From positions 1,777,633-1,841,632 of the forward strand of contig OZ026549.1 in assembly GCA_964020155.1 (NCBI GenBank): a stretch of 64,000 nt of DNA. Direction: 5' to 3'. This DNA comes from Chondrilla cf. caribensis (taxonomy: Eukaryota; Porifera; Demospongiae; Chondrillida; Chondrillidae). Of this stretch, positions 48,791 to 62,200 are shown piece by piece; the stretch's first letter is position 1; every line of letters begins with the position of its first letter. Below the pieces are notes generated by a model that saw nothing but the letters and a program-made list of their open reading frames with translations, made no database searches and was not told the origin of the DNA. A program made the translations under genes and the position numbers.

Positions 48791-49882
48791 TCATCGACTA
48801 ACGTCGTATAAAACTCACTTGATATCCTTTATGTAATCCTTCGAGTCACAGGTCTTCGAGAAGACATAAGAAAGGTGACTGCTCGTTCTCGGAAGAGATT
48901 GAGCATATCTGACCACCGAGTTTCTCCCTGGACATGCAAATTTCTAACATTGTGACTGTATCGGTTAGGGGGAATTCCTGTTTCTCGTAGACTAACAGGA
49001 CTGAAAATTTACCTGGACACACCCACCAAGCTTACATTCGCTCGTCAACTTCGTTGTTATCCTGTACGTACATTGATGACAGAAAAAAACGGACTTTTTC
49101 CAGTCCTCCAGAGGATAAGGAATCTTCGCCTTGTCAATTGGAAGGTATAAGTGTATGCCGGTCAAATTGCACACTCGATGTCATGCGTCACGTCTATTCA
49201 AATGTAGGTGGTAGTAGAAAGAGGCCAGATCAGCCTTGTTCTAGTTCGAGTCTGCAAAGCAAGCGTTCCAGGGAGAACAATGACATTGGTGGTGAGTACA
49301 GTTCCCCATGTAGCCCATTTGACATGTCACTGAACCCTGTACTGTAGTTCCTCCACTTGTCCTCTCAGTGCAGTACTGTATAATGTGTGAACAACTCAGT
49401 CACTTGTGATCAATCACTGACTGATACTGTTTATGTACTGTTTGAAGTGACTGAAAGAGAGTGTTGTTTTCAGAACCTGTACAATGACATGGACACATGT
49501 ATTTCCTCAATATCTCCAGGACTACATAGTGTGTGTTCTTCACTCACCTATGTGATTTTATCATCTACCATAGTCGTGTATTATGTATGTACTTTTGTTC
49601 ACAGACAATCCAGTTGAGACCATATTGCAGAAGCGTTATGCCTATCTGAGGCCAAAACGTATCCATTGACAATGAGTTGTCAGCAAAGCTGTTCGGATGG
49701 GAGCCACAGCTGTTGGATGAACCAACCTTTGCTGAAATCAGAGCTCTAAATGAGCACAGCAAACCTACTGAAGCATTTCAGAAATGGTACCAATTTGCTG
49801 AATTGGGATATACAGAGGAGAGACTAAGAGTGTTTTGTGAATGTCTGGAAGAGGTAGGGAAAGATGCGAAGCCAAAGCTGAT
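48791..49882 (+). pseudogene. NLR 5' fragment, copy C (frameshifted)
   Basis: Third copy of the receptor 5' region. The exon 1 equivalent at about 49076 has two extra bases near its start (MTEKNGLF frame), exon 2 (about 49208-49291) is clean, and exon 3 (49606-49882) has one extra base after KRYAYLR, giving PKRIH then stop. Similarity to copy A ends abruptly at AAGCTGAT, within death-fold exon 3. No NACHT exon follows; copy B of CTPS begins 300 bp later. Confidence 0.88.
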
Positions 49883-50173
49883 CGCACGCTAAATACATGA
49901 TGTATGTACATAAATATGTATTGGTGTGTCTGTACTACATGTATGGTCTGAGCTACGTACATACGTGCATACACGTGTAACCACATTCACCCCATCCAGG
50001 CATGTACATAAGTATCAATGCACATTCTCAGCATGTATTCATAGACACACCTATTACATGAACACATAGACACACCCACTACATTAGCACATAGACACAC
50101 CCACTACATGAGCATTTAACAGAGACATGCTCAGTGTTCTGATAGACCACTGGGTAATAGTCACCTATAACCT
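49883..50173. other. Junction between copy C and copy B
   Basis: About 290 bp of non-duplicated sequence with a short tandem motif CATAGACACACC(T/C)A(T/C)TAC repeated three to four times (about 50042-50110). No gene. Confidence 0.6.
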
Positions 50174-50481
50174 GCAATTTAATCCCCTAACATGTGGGAT
50201 AAGCTGGATAATTTCAAATCTGTATTACTTGCTCTCCTGCACATTCTGCAATTTCTGATCATTTGTATTTTTATAGTTTGACAGTTTCATTCTTCCTAAC
50301 CAGAAATATTGCAGTACTTTATCACCTACAATACAGATTGCATATGTATAACACACCACTCTTTCATCCATTTCTGGCGGCAATACTGCATATGTACATG
50401 CATAATATGTACTATTTCATGCGTATACGTATGCATACACACTGTATGTACTTTATGTGAACCTGGTGCTGCTCATTACAG

Positions 50482-52462
50482 ATGCTAATTCAACTGAATT
50501 CAACCCAGAGACCAAGCACCCAGTGGTAAGGCTGTAACATGTGAAGAATAATCACATGGTTATCACATGGCAGTCACCTGATTATCATGTGATTCTCACT
50601 GCATTGTTTTCTCCCCAGGTGATAGACATGCCCGAACACCACCCAGGTGGCATGGGTGGTACCATGAGGCTGGGCAAGAGGAAGACCATCTTCAAGACCA
50701 AGGACTGTATAATAAGTAAGCCTATATGTACATGCTGTGGATATATGTGTACATACATACATGTGGAATTCATGTACAGTATGTATATATTGTGGCATTT
50801 ACAGCTCGCAGCTAATCAATTACCAATGCATTTGCTCGAATTTTTCAAAAAACAATTTCCATTACAACTATTTTGAGAGATTGCAAATGATACTACGCCT
50901 ACACATGTACGTACATGTGTATATGCTGTTTGTGTGTGTATGTTTGTATAGGTATAGGAGGATTATTTAATGTATAGTATCACATGCAATGCTTTCCACC
51001 TGTTTACTTGTGTTGTGAATGGTATGCTTTTCTGGTCTTGTTGATGGGTGCACTGTTCTTGCTGCCCTCCTCCCTCAGGAAAGTTGTACAGAGATATGGA
51101 CTTCATAGAAGAACGACACAGACACCGCTATGAGGTGAGGATTGCCTCTGATGTAGGTTTCATGCAATGCAGTTGGAACCCTTCATCAATACCAGCATGT
51201 GTAAATGAACGTGCCCACGGGGTATAACTACTAGTACGTGTATTCCATATACTGTGTGTGTGTGCGTGTATGTGTGTGCATTTATGTAGTGCGTTTGTCT
51301 GTTTGTGAGTTCAATGTGACTGTACGGACTATACTTAGAGTGGTGTGTTTGATGTAGTCATATTGTCTGCAGTGGCTTGAAGTGCACAAAACTCAACCTC
51401 AACATATGTACAGTGTCATCCGCTAATTTGGCCAACTGCCAAAATAGCTGTCTGCTATTATAGGTTAATATTGCCCGAACCAATTGTGGTATACGTATTA
51501 AGTGGGTAACACTGTATGTACGTGCGTATGTACATACGAACATTGGCTGTTAACCCAACCTTAGCCAACAATCTCATTTTTTCTCATTCACAAAACTGGG
51601 TGTGGTTGATGAGACTGAACCACACATACTACTCATTTGCAGTTTAAGGTTAACACTTGTGTGTATATGCAGATTTCATGTGAGAATGAAACCAGGTCCA
51701 CTGGTATTGTATAGCTCTTGAGTATTTCAACTGACATGCTCCCTGACAGTCTGAGCTTGTAAAATATGCCATCTTGTCCCTCAGCAACCACTGGGTCATG
51801 TCCTGCTTACTGTGTGCTACATACCCACTTCCACTGCCTGATACGTACCTGTGTGCATAATATATATTCCATATCGTTCATGTATGTATGGGGAGCACAG
51901 GGAGAGAATGTACTGCATCCACTCATTCAATACATAATCAACCATCTACTGTACTATGTACTTATCCTGACTACTGTAAGTACTCATCTTGCTCCCTGCA
52001 CAGCATGGATATGCACATTCACATGTATTGTATGTATAATTTTAATGTAGTCTTTATTCTGTACATCAGCAATGTGTTGTGTTTCATTGTTGTTCCTGTC
52101 TGTGTTTGTTCACAAGCAGTTGGAATGTTCACCTTATTCACTATTTTGTGTATGGTTGTCATCAAGTCCCTTTCCTATTGTTTCCAACAGGACACAAGTA
52201 TCTTTTAGCAACTCAGTACCACCCAGAGTACCTGACACGCCCCCTCAAGCCATCCCCGCCCTTCATGGGCCTCATCCTTGCCTCCTGTGGTAAACTCAAG
52301 CAGTACATCGAGCGAGGTTGCCAGGTCTCTCCAAAGAGTTCCTACGACCACTTGTTTTGTGAGGATGAGCTCGATGACGAGGTGACTCAGGCCATGCAGT
52401 CCAACATGACTCAGAGCAGCCCTCCCCGGCTGGATGTCAACAAACTAACACAACAGAGCTAA
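50482..52462 (+). pseudogene. CTP synthase 3' duplicate (pseudogene)
   Basis: Matches CTPS exons 10 (50482..50525), 11 (50619..50715), 12 (51079..51134) and 14 (52191..52462). The whole synthetase domain and the glutaminase nucleophile exon are absent because duplication started in intron 9. Exon 13 (97 nt in the parent) is deleted together with flanking intron sequence near 51841. Joining exon 12 to exon 14 shifts the frame and reads DTSIF then stop. It therefore cannot make an active enzyme, although exon 14 still reads QYHPEYL. Confidence 0.93.
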
Positions 52463-53800
52463 ACACAGTGAAGCATCAGCACACATGTACACTACCAACC
52501 AGTCTATTACTTTAGTGTGTACATAGGTGAGATGTGATTTTGATCCTTTCAGCTTTAATGCCTCCTCAAAAAACAGTTACTTTTTGATTCAATGTTTTAT
52601 ATTTATATATAGCACTTTTATCAAGCTGTATGTCATGTATGCTTGTATGTACTGATGACAGAAAGTGTTATTATCCACCAATTTACATTACTGTACATTA
52701 AAGTGTATTTCAACAATAATCATGTACTCAAAGTTGTATAATGACGACAATACCACAATATTATCCTAACAGACCTTGTGGTGACCAGCCAGGTAACTTT
52801 ACCGTTAATTTCACTGATCACCACAACCTGCCCAGTGTTCATATATATTATGACTCACAGCAACTCTATAATAATATTTATGCATACACCCTCCTGAATG
52901 TGTTATAGGTGTCATGGTGACCAGGAACAAAGATAAGTGTTCAAAATAATTACTGTTGTCACTCCATATGTAGCCTGATCTGTGTCCATGTGACTGACAC
53001 ATCATAGTACTAATACAGATATGTACATGTACACCCTTTTGGGGGGTACAGAGCTGGTAGTGACCAAAACCTTCCACATAGCCAACTTGTGATGGATGTG
53101 AGTGAAAATTTTATTGTTGGTCACCACAACTGCCCGGTGCAGTATAAGCTATGTGTATATTATGTATAGACTAGTATAATATACTCTGCATGGCAAGTAC
53201 ATCTCTAGATCTGTCATGCATTGCAATTACAGTTGGAACCAGTCATGTACAGCACCTTTCTACCTGTATATATGCAAGTTAAAAGTTATAAGTTGATTAA
53301 CTTAGATTTATTCTTGCACATATAATAATAATAATAATATTATATTATTATTATGTTATATTATTATTATTAATAACAACTATAACTATTGAAAGTGCAT
53401 GAAAGTGGACCGTGGATCCATAGCTGCAGTGTGACATTCTAATAAATTATATATTCAACAATGCTTGATATAATTCTCTGCACGTACGTACATATCATAA
53501 GCTTGTCCATTCACTTCTTAATACATATTATAATATTATGCTCTTATAAATATAATTCACATTCTACATCCCAGTATACAGTATATGAATAATCACTGTT
53601 CTGTCTGTTGATCATGACCAGCACACCCTTGATCTTGGAAAGGCGGGAAGGCATCTGCAGAGTGGTTGAGTCCATGGTAATTTAGCTCGGCCTCAACCTA
53701 CCTTCATCCTTGGAGATGGACCATGTCCTCCACAACTCTATAGCTGCAGTTATTTACAGAGGCTTCGTGTTGGTTCCTCTTGACTCGGTTCCAATGATTA
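52463..53800. other. 3' flank of the CTPS pseudogene
   Basis: Parallel to 34005-35050 of copy A, with an (AAT)n/(ATT)n tract at 53325-53375. It contains about 300 bp (52817-53120) missing from copy A and bounded by TCACCACAAC(C)TGCCC(A/G)GTG direct repeats. No gene. Confidence 0.6.
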
Positions 53801-55640
53801 CCTTTTGTGTATAGTTATGGAATTGCTCCTCTCCCATTTGGAGAAGATTTGAGTTCTGCTGATCTTACTCTCATCAGCCTAGCCCTGGATGCCTCCCTTT
53901 CAACCTGATGTGGAGAGAGAGAGGGACGGTCAAAACAGCAGCAAGTAAGCAACCAATATGAAAATGGTCAACTACCAGCTTGTGTTTTGCAGTCCAAGAG
54001 CTGTTTTGCCTCATTCCTGCCTTTTATCTAGCTTCTGGGCATGGAACTGTAAAAAAAGGAAATGCCTACAAATGTGCATGTGATATGTACATAAGTAATG
54101 TGTAATGCACATACATATCACATGTTTCTTAACATATCAACTACATAATATGTATGTAAACACATACAAGTGGTCAGCTGTTGCCTGTGTATCACTAAGT
54201 GATGTACTGTACCTTTTGACCCTAGAACTTCCGGGGGTTCCGAAAGCTGATGATTTCTTCCCATTTCTTCCTGATACTTCCTCCCATTGTCACTTATCCT
54301 GGCTAACCACACAATACCCCTGTTATAACTATGTACATACGTATACACAAGAACATACACAAATTCACAGGAGGAAAATCCTGTTTTCATCAAGTAGGAA
54401 ACACTATTGAATCATTGTTGAAAGGCTCTGTTTCACAAAAATGTATTGAAACAGGGCCTTTCAACAATGTTTCAATAGTGTTTCATCCTTAATGAAACTG
54501 GTACTTTCCTCCTGTGAAAGCAGCATGTCAGCATATACTGTACGTACCATCTGCATAAAAGGCCTGTGAATATCAGACTGTATTTCAGTTATTTTCAGGA
54601 TTTTCTACAGCTCTTCAGCCTGAGACGGAAATGTAGTCACCACACGAGTATAGGCAGTGCATACATTATCTGTATGTATGAACCAAATTAAACACACGGC
54701 ATTGTACGTACATACATACATATTTTAGCACATATGTAGCATGTAGCAGATGTGCTTTTAAGTATGTACACTTATACAGTACGGAAGTGCATAATATATG
54801 AACAGTACTACATGAATAATACATGAACAGTACTACATGAATAATGCGCAAGTAGTGAAATGGACACACTACGATATAATATATAGTATACGTATGTATG
54901 TACCTTTCTTTTTGCTTCCCTGTCAACCACAGCTTGGACAATCTGCTCATCTTCATCACTTTTACGACCTACACAACTATATAATATACATAATATAAAT
55001 ATGCACATACTGTGGTTACATGCGTACATGTGTACATGTGTATATGCAAATGCATACATATGTTCATAGAGTCCATTTAAAGTGAACACGCAAAAATACA
55101 TACACATATGCATGTACAAGCTGGAAGTGGTGGGAATAGCCACAACTACAATACATATTCACACTTTACATTCATTCTGTTTTGACCTTCCCAGGATTTA
55201 CCAGAACATGACACAGCAACCCTTAAATGTGCATAAATACTGACAAACAATACAATATCATGTATGTATATATGAATATATGTAATGTAAATATATGTAG
55301 AAATTAAACGGAATCCAATGTATGTATGTACATGTGTGTGTACATGCACGCATGTGTGTGTATATACGTATGTATGTGTACTATGTGTGTTCTTGTGTCT
55401 GGCACATGTGAATGCACGTATATGTACGTACCTATGTGTGTGTACATACGTATGACATTGTGTGTGTATGTATGTATGTACATGAGTGGGTGTATAGGTG
55501 TGCATATTCGTACATTTCCCATGTGTACCAATTAAACACTAGTTTTGATGAGGACAGAGATTGATGTTCTGGTGAATAATAGAACTCACTTTTCTCTCTA
55601 CAAGAGAGTCCTTCAGTGTTCTACGGTAGATCAGCTTCCC
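53800..55640 (-). pseudogene. Unidentified charged protein exons, copy B (frame status unclear)
   Basis: Counterparts of the copy A exons: 55640..55590 (GKLIYRRTLKDSLVERK), 54968..54904 (RKSDEDEQIVQAVVDREAKRK frame, 2 nt longer than in A), about 54600 (QRTEIQ-type segment), about 54330-54220 (RISDNGRKYQEEMGR) and a last segment near 53900 (VEREASRARLMRVRSAEL, longer than in A). A small exon near 54050 has a GC instead of the GT donor seen in A. Changes in each copy hit different exons. Confidence 0.4.
54366..54516. mobile_element. Foldback MITE present only in copy B
   Basis: About 151 bp that folds over almost its entire length: ends TTCACAGGAGGAAA and inner arms GAAACACTATTGAA and TTGTTGAAAGG(C/G)(C/T)CTGTTTC. 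Copy A has no equivalent sequence at 35560, so it inserted after the duplication (or was lost from A). Confidence 0.8.
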
Positions 55641-56296
55641 CTACATATATTATAGTACAGCATAGAGAAGAGGTGGTAATGTCTAGAGAAGAGGTGGTAA
55701 TGTCTTCATTCATCGTTTATTGAAGCCGTGCGTTGCTCTCGAATTCTAGTGCACCGTTCTCTTAGTGCACATTATTTCATTGCTGAAAATTTCCAATATT
55801 CTATTGAATACCCCCGAAAACTACCTTACAATAATCATAGACACTCTATACTACTAGTCTATGCTATAATATACCCTTACATACCCTGCAAGACACTAAA
55901 CAATGTTTACATCTAGGAACGCAGATAAAATCCGGAGTTTACAATCCCGTTGTTAGAGCATATAGCCACTGTAAACATAGGTATTAAGGGTCTATGCTCT
56001 AAACTAGTTTAGAGTGTCTAAGGCGAGAGTATCTACGTATGCATCGGCTAACGAAGTATAGAACTCACTCATAATATGATGTCCACCAGTTCTTCAAGTC
56101 ACAGGTCTTCGAGAAGACATTAGAAGGGTGATCGCCCAATATCGACAGAGATTGAGCATATTAGACAATCGAGCTTCTTCCCTGGACCACGTGCACAACG
56201 ATTGGTTAAAGGGGAATTCCTGATCCACGTAGACTAACATTTTTCCGGACACACCCACCTAACTGACATCTTCGTTGTTATCCTGTACGTACATTG

Positions 56297-59200
56297 ATGG
56301 CAGAAAAACCGACATCTTCCAGTCCTCCAGAGGATAAGGAATCTTCGCCTTGTCAATTGGAAGGTATAAGTGTATGCCGGTCAAATTGCACACTCGATGT
56401 CATGCGTCACGTCTATTAAAATGTAGATGGTAGTAGAAAGAGGCCAGATCAGCCTTGTTCTAGTTCGAGTCTGCAAAACAAGCGTTCCAGGGAGAACAGT
56501 GACATTGGTGGTGAGTACAGTTCCCCATGTAGCCCATTTCACATGTCACTGAACCCTGTACTGCAGTTCTTCCACTTGTCCTCTCAGTGCGGTACTGTAT
56601 AGCTTATAATGTGTGAACAACTCAGTCATAGTGTAGATTAGTGACTTCCAGAGTGCCTTCCACCCACAGACAATCCAGTCAAGACCATATTGGAAAAGCG
56701 TTTTACCTATCTGAGGGAAAACTTATCCGTTGACAATGACATATCAGCACAGCTATTCGGATGGAAGCCACAGCTGTTGGATGAATCAACCTTTACTGAA
56801 ATTGGAGCTCTAAATGAGCATGGCAAACCTACCGAAGCATTTCGGAAATGGTACCAATTTGCTAAATCGGGATATACCAAGAAGAGACTAAGAGTGTTTT
56901 GTGACTGTCTGGAAGAGGTAGGGAAGAAAGCCAAGCCGAAGCTGATTGAAGTAGCCAAGAAGATAAGGAGGGATCTATTGAGAGGTGATTAGTATGGAGT
57001 GTTCATTTTGACAGTGATGTTGTATGTACAGTACATGGTGTAGTATGTGGAGAGACCTGGGACTGTACCCACTAATCAGTGTATTGCCTTACTAGTGATG
57101 TTGAGATGTTTCAAAGTTAGTGTACATATTGATGTGTGCCGGGGATTTCCACTAATTTACTTTATACCCAGTTTTCTATGCAGTGTTATTGCTTGTTTTG
57201 ACTGTACATCAAATCTTCCTCACTGGTCTGTTACCAATCTCACTCACTAGTGAGAGTATCCAAGATATTAGCCACATGTCATTAAAATTAAATAATTTTG
57301 TAAAAAATTATGTCCACCATTTCACATAACAGTATAATATGTATGTAGATCACCTTTCTCATTTTCCCTGTATCATTAGAATCCTCCAGCACTCATGATA
57401 TACCAGGTCCTGTTGACAGACCACAGGGAAGTGCACAGAAAGTGAGTTAGTATCTGACCTCACTGTCCATAGTTTCAAGCAGTACAGTACTCCTTTATAC
57501 TTGACTCCAGCATGGATGGTATACTCAAGCCTGGTTCACAATATATCACAAGGGCCTGCGATGCGACATGACACACCTACTGCTACAAATTTTGATAGTC
57601 GCAGTGTCTTTTGTGGTTGCATTGTGGCTTGTTAACAGAACACAGAAAGTGAGTTGGTATCTGACCTCATTGTCCATAGTTTCAAGCAGTACAGTACTCC
57701 TTTATACTTGATTCCAGCATGGATGGTATACTAAGGGATCCATGATTCCCTCATGAGGGTGAACTGGTGTATGTTAGGAATTCATTGTTTGTATAGGTGG
57801 TCATGTTATGTAAACTCACTCTGGGGTCTGTTGTGACAGTTGTAGGCTTGGCATCTCCATACAAGCACTTGTCTTGGTTGTGAGGGGTAACCTGTATACC
57901 AGGGATCCTACTACTCTGTAGAGTCCTATTGAAGGGAGGTTTATCTGTCAATTCAAGACCTTTTCAGCCCCAATTGGTACACTTGTGTAGATCTTTGCAT
58001 AGCTATCCTTGGTCCCATATGTGACACTTGACTCAACCTATTGGCTGCCACTTGCCAATAACCATGTTTGGCTTGTTAAACTATACATTCTAGTAGTAAC
58101 GTACACACATTAATTTTGTGTATCAAGTACATGTTATCCGCGTACTATACTGTATATGACAATATTATTTGTACATTTTATATACACTGTATTATATTTT
58201 ATATTATATTATAATAGTAAATTGTATAGCATGTTATATTTTAATATTTAATGCATGCTTCCTAGGATCCACTTGGAGACCCACTCGTCCAGAAACTGAA
58301 GGGCCATGTCTACAACCAATATGAAAGGTTCAAGGTAGGAGAAGGAGGGAGGAAAATGGAGTATGTTCGACTAGCAGTACTCCTGGGCCAGCCAGATGCT
58401 CCGAGGAAGGCAAATGATCCTCTTGTTTTCCTCCAAAAGTACAGAGACTGTGGAAGAGAAGGCAAGAAGGTCAATCACTACATAGATGCCTCAGAGCTTC
58501 TTCACAAAGGAAATGACCGTCTGAGGGTCATCTACGGTCAGGCAGGTATCGGGAAGACAACCCTTCTGAAGCATATCAGCCAAGCACTAGCCAGGAAGGA
58601 AGTGGAGAGTGACTACACCTTAGTGCTTTATTTTCCTCTGAGGGAGAAGGCTGTGTCTAGTGCCAAGGACCTGAAGGAACTGCTGTCATACTACGCCTCG
58701 GGAGACAAGAAACTGGACCTCTCTGAGTTGAGCCAATCTCTGATTGACACATCAGGTAAGGATGTTCTCTTTGTCTTTGACGGAGCAGATGAAGTCAGAG
58801 AACTCCTTTCCACTCGAGACGGTAACATCTTCCTGGAAATCATTCAAGGTCGAAGCCTTCCTCAAGCCGATGTGATTGTCACCAGTCGTCCCGGAAGCCT
58901 CCCATTTCTTCAAGAACACAGTACAGTGTTCTACGAGATTCATGGATTTGATATAGGATCCATCCAATGCTATGTCTGTAAATTTTTCCAAGCCAAACCT
59001 GAGGAAGGACACAAGATGCTGGATGAGCTGCGTTCCCGTCCAGACCTGATGGGAGGGGCCTACATTCCAATGAATCTCTTTATCTTCTGTTCCATTTATG
59101 CAGGTCGTAAATTCCCTCCCACAATGACTCTCTGTTATAAACAATTTATTTGTAATGTGATCACGAGGGAATGTAAGAAAAACGGCATCCCTTGTAGAGT

Positions 59201-62200
59201 GGACCCACTCCTCGATAGTTTATCAAAGGACGTGAAGGGACTGTTGGATTCTCTTAGCTTATTGGCCTATGAAGGCATGATGAAGATTCCGCCCACCTTT
59301 GTGTTTGATGAAGACGATATCCGAAGTGCTTTCCCCTCCCTTCAACCAGATGCTGCCATTGAAGAGTCTCTCTTCAAAGGACTCCTCCACCAACACTCCA
59401 GCACAGTGGGATACCTAACCAGCAGTACATTCCACTTCTCCCACACGACCAATCAGGAATTCTTCTGCGCCTACCATCTCACCCAGCTACCAGACGATGA
59501 GCAGTTGCAGTTTGTGCAAAAGAACTTTAGTAATATAAAGTTTTCAATGGTATTCCGTTTCTATGCAGGTCTTACAGGTCTTTCATCACCAGGCATAGCT
59601 TCTTTCCTCTGTCGTCCTCACCCACAGCCCCATGCCTACTATTCACAGTCTTCTGTGCATGCTTTGTCTCTCCCATCAGTGTGTAACAATGATGATCCTC
59701 ACCTTTTGTATCTTTTTCACTCTCTTTATGAGTCTCAAAACTCAGATTTGATACTAAACATTGTACAACAACTCAACCAGTCACTTTATTTTGAGCTCCA
59801 TCTCACTCCTCATGATATTCTTGCTATTTCTCACTGTTTGAGTAAATGTACTCACTTGAGAGAACTGAAGCTGGTTCTCTCCAAGTATCTTGATCCATCA
59901 TCTTTGTCTCGTGTCTTTTCTATCTTACAAGCAAATGTTCATTTACAGGATTTACATCTCCAGGTAGATCACTTGTCCTCAGCAGGTGAGACACCATGTT
60001 ATTGAAGTACATATTTGTATGTTTATCTTATCCAATGTCCAATGCACTATTCTACATGTGTACTAGTGTGTTTAGCAGTGTGTGGTACATAACATGCCTT
60101 ATTCAGTATACATTTGTCTTGTGTAGATGCCAGTAGTCTAATCAGTGTGACATCAGTGGGGAAGATGAACCTTGGAGTGCGAGTGACAACACTGTCTGCA
60201 TTGTCAGCCATTTTTGATAGCACTACCATGGTGGATTTAACACTTTATGCGTATGGTCTTAAAGCTGTAAGTAAAAATATCATCTGTTGAATAACTAAGG
60301 ACGTAAGTATAATCATTTTATTCCTAAATTCCCTTCATCTGATAGCCTAAGGACATTGACAATGAGAGCCATAAGTCAAAGCTGATTCGTTCAGTGATAG
60401 AGAATACCACTTTGAGGAAACTGTACCTATATGGTAAATCCTACGTCATGGTACCAGTACTACGTGGTGTAGCAGGTAACACTGTAATTGAAGACCTTGA
60501 AGTATCGGGTGAGTTAATTGGAGCTTATATATCAGTTACCATGGCAACAGTGTTATAGTTCCCCACCTTGAATTGATAACATGTTCACTTCCTCAATGTG
60601 CATATCAGGCCCAGGTATGGTTGATAAAGATGTAGAAAAAGCATTGGCCACCACCTGTGTTGCAAACACAAAGTTGAGGAGAGTTTCTATAATATTGCTC
60701 ATCTCACCTCTACCTGTGATGAAATCACTTTCTACAAGACAAGTACCACTAGAAGAGCTCGATGTCTATCTACCTTTGGTATGTTGACTCCAATGTGTGT
60801 TTGAACAGTTGATGTACACATGTGATTTGTATTGTTGAGATGAGGATGTGTTAACCATTAGGTCATTGCTAGGGAGGCTCCACTTCAGTACCTTTATGAA
60901 TTAACAGTTGTTTGGTCATTGCCAAATAGGCAATATGCAATTTCACGCCCACCGCCCATGATAATAGGGTTGATCACCAGGGTCAGCAATTAATGATTTC
61001 GGGTGAATGAATGGTGTAGCATAGACAGCTGTAATTGGATTGTCTTATTGATTGAAAGTTGAGATTTTTGTCTTTACTGCAATTATAGCCAAATGCAAGG
61101 CTTTCCTTGAAGAACAACACTTACAAATGACAGGACATAAGGCCCTACTAGCTAGTTTGCTGGTCTTTCAACTGGTTAGCCTCATTCCTGTCGTTGACAA
61201 GTTTTGTTCCTTCAAGAATGCCTTGAGCTTGGCTATAATTGCAGTAGATGGTGAAAACCTTAAAGGCTTAATGATTTCCATCACAGTTGCCTGAGTACAC
61301 GACATCACATATTTGCACGAATTCATTTACTGTTGACCTCAGTGACCTATTTTGTGGGTGGTGGGCGTAAATTTACATAATATTGTCCATTAAATTTCAT
61401 TAATCCATGTCTACCCCTAACTCCAAGACGTTATACACGAGTGCACCTGTACATGTACGTAGTTACATCTTTGTCTCAAAGTGCATTAGCTATTTGTACT
61501 TTGTGCATGTGACAATCATGTGACTACATACAGCACTAATTAATCATATAAAACTGAACGTTGTACGGTTATGGAATGGGCTTACCCATACCCGTTCCAT
61601 ACCCGTACCCACTAAACGGGAACGGCCATCTTGACGATTGCAAAAATGTACACCTATGTAGTGATATGTAGATTGACACCTATGTATCTCCTCGTGCTAC
61701 AGTTCGTTAGAAGATGTTTTATTCAAGATACGTGAAGCAGCGAATTCTCTTTTGTTGTCGTCCAGGAAAAAGCTATGCAGAAGACGATGAAACGACCGTG
61801 ATCAAACTCCAACAACTACTTAAGAGCGAATCGTATGACCACTCGCTATCCACGATACTCCGAGGAACACTCATGATGGGAGAAGAACGTACATACATAC
61901 GTAGAAAGATAGTCTTGAAATAACACTTCATTATAAAAATTAACACGTACGTAACAATATCTATGATAACACGAGGTGTTGATTATGGTATAATGTAAAC
62001 AAGAGAACGGGTATGGGTACGGGTACGCCCTTACTCGAATCTGTTTCACAGGCTTTTTCACAAAATGGGTACGCTCGTGGAACGTTCAGTTTTGTATGAT
62101 TAGTACTGTATGTACCAGCTAGGACACCATTCACTCATTCAGTAACTTTGTCAGGTTACGAGAGTACTTTAGTGTGTACTGGACAAAGATGATCACTTTT

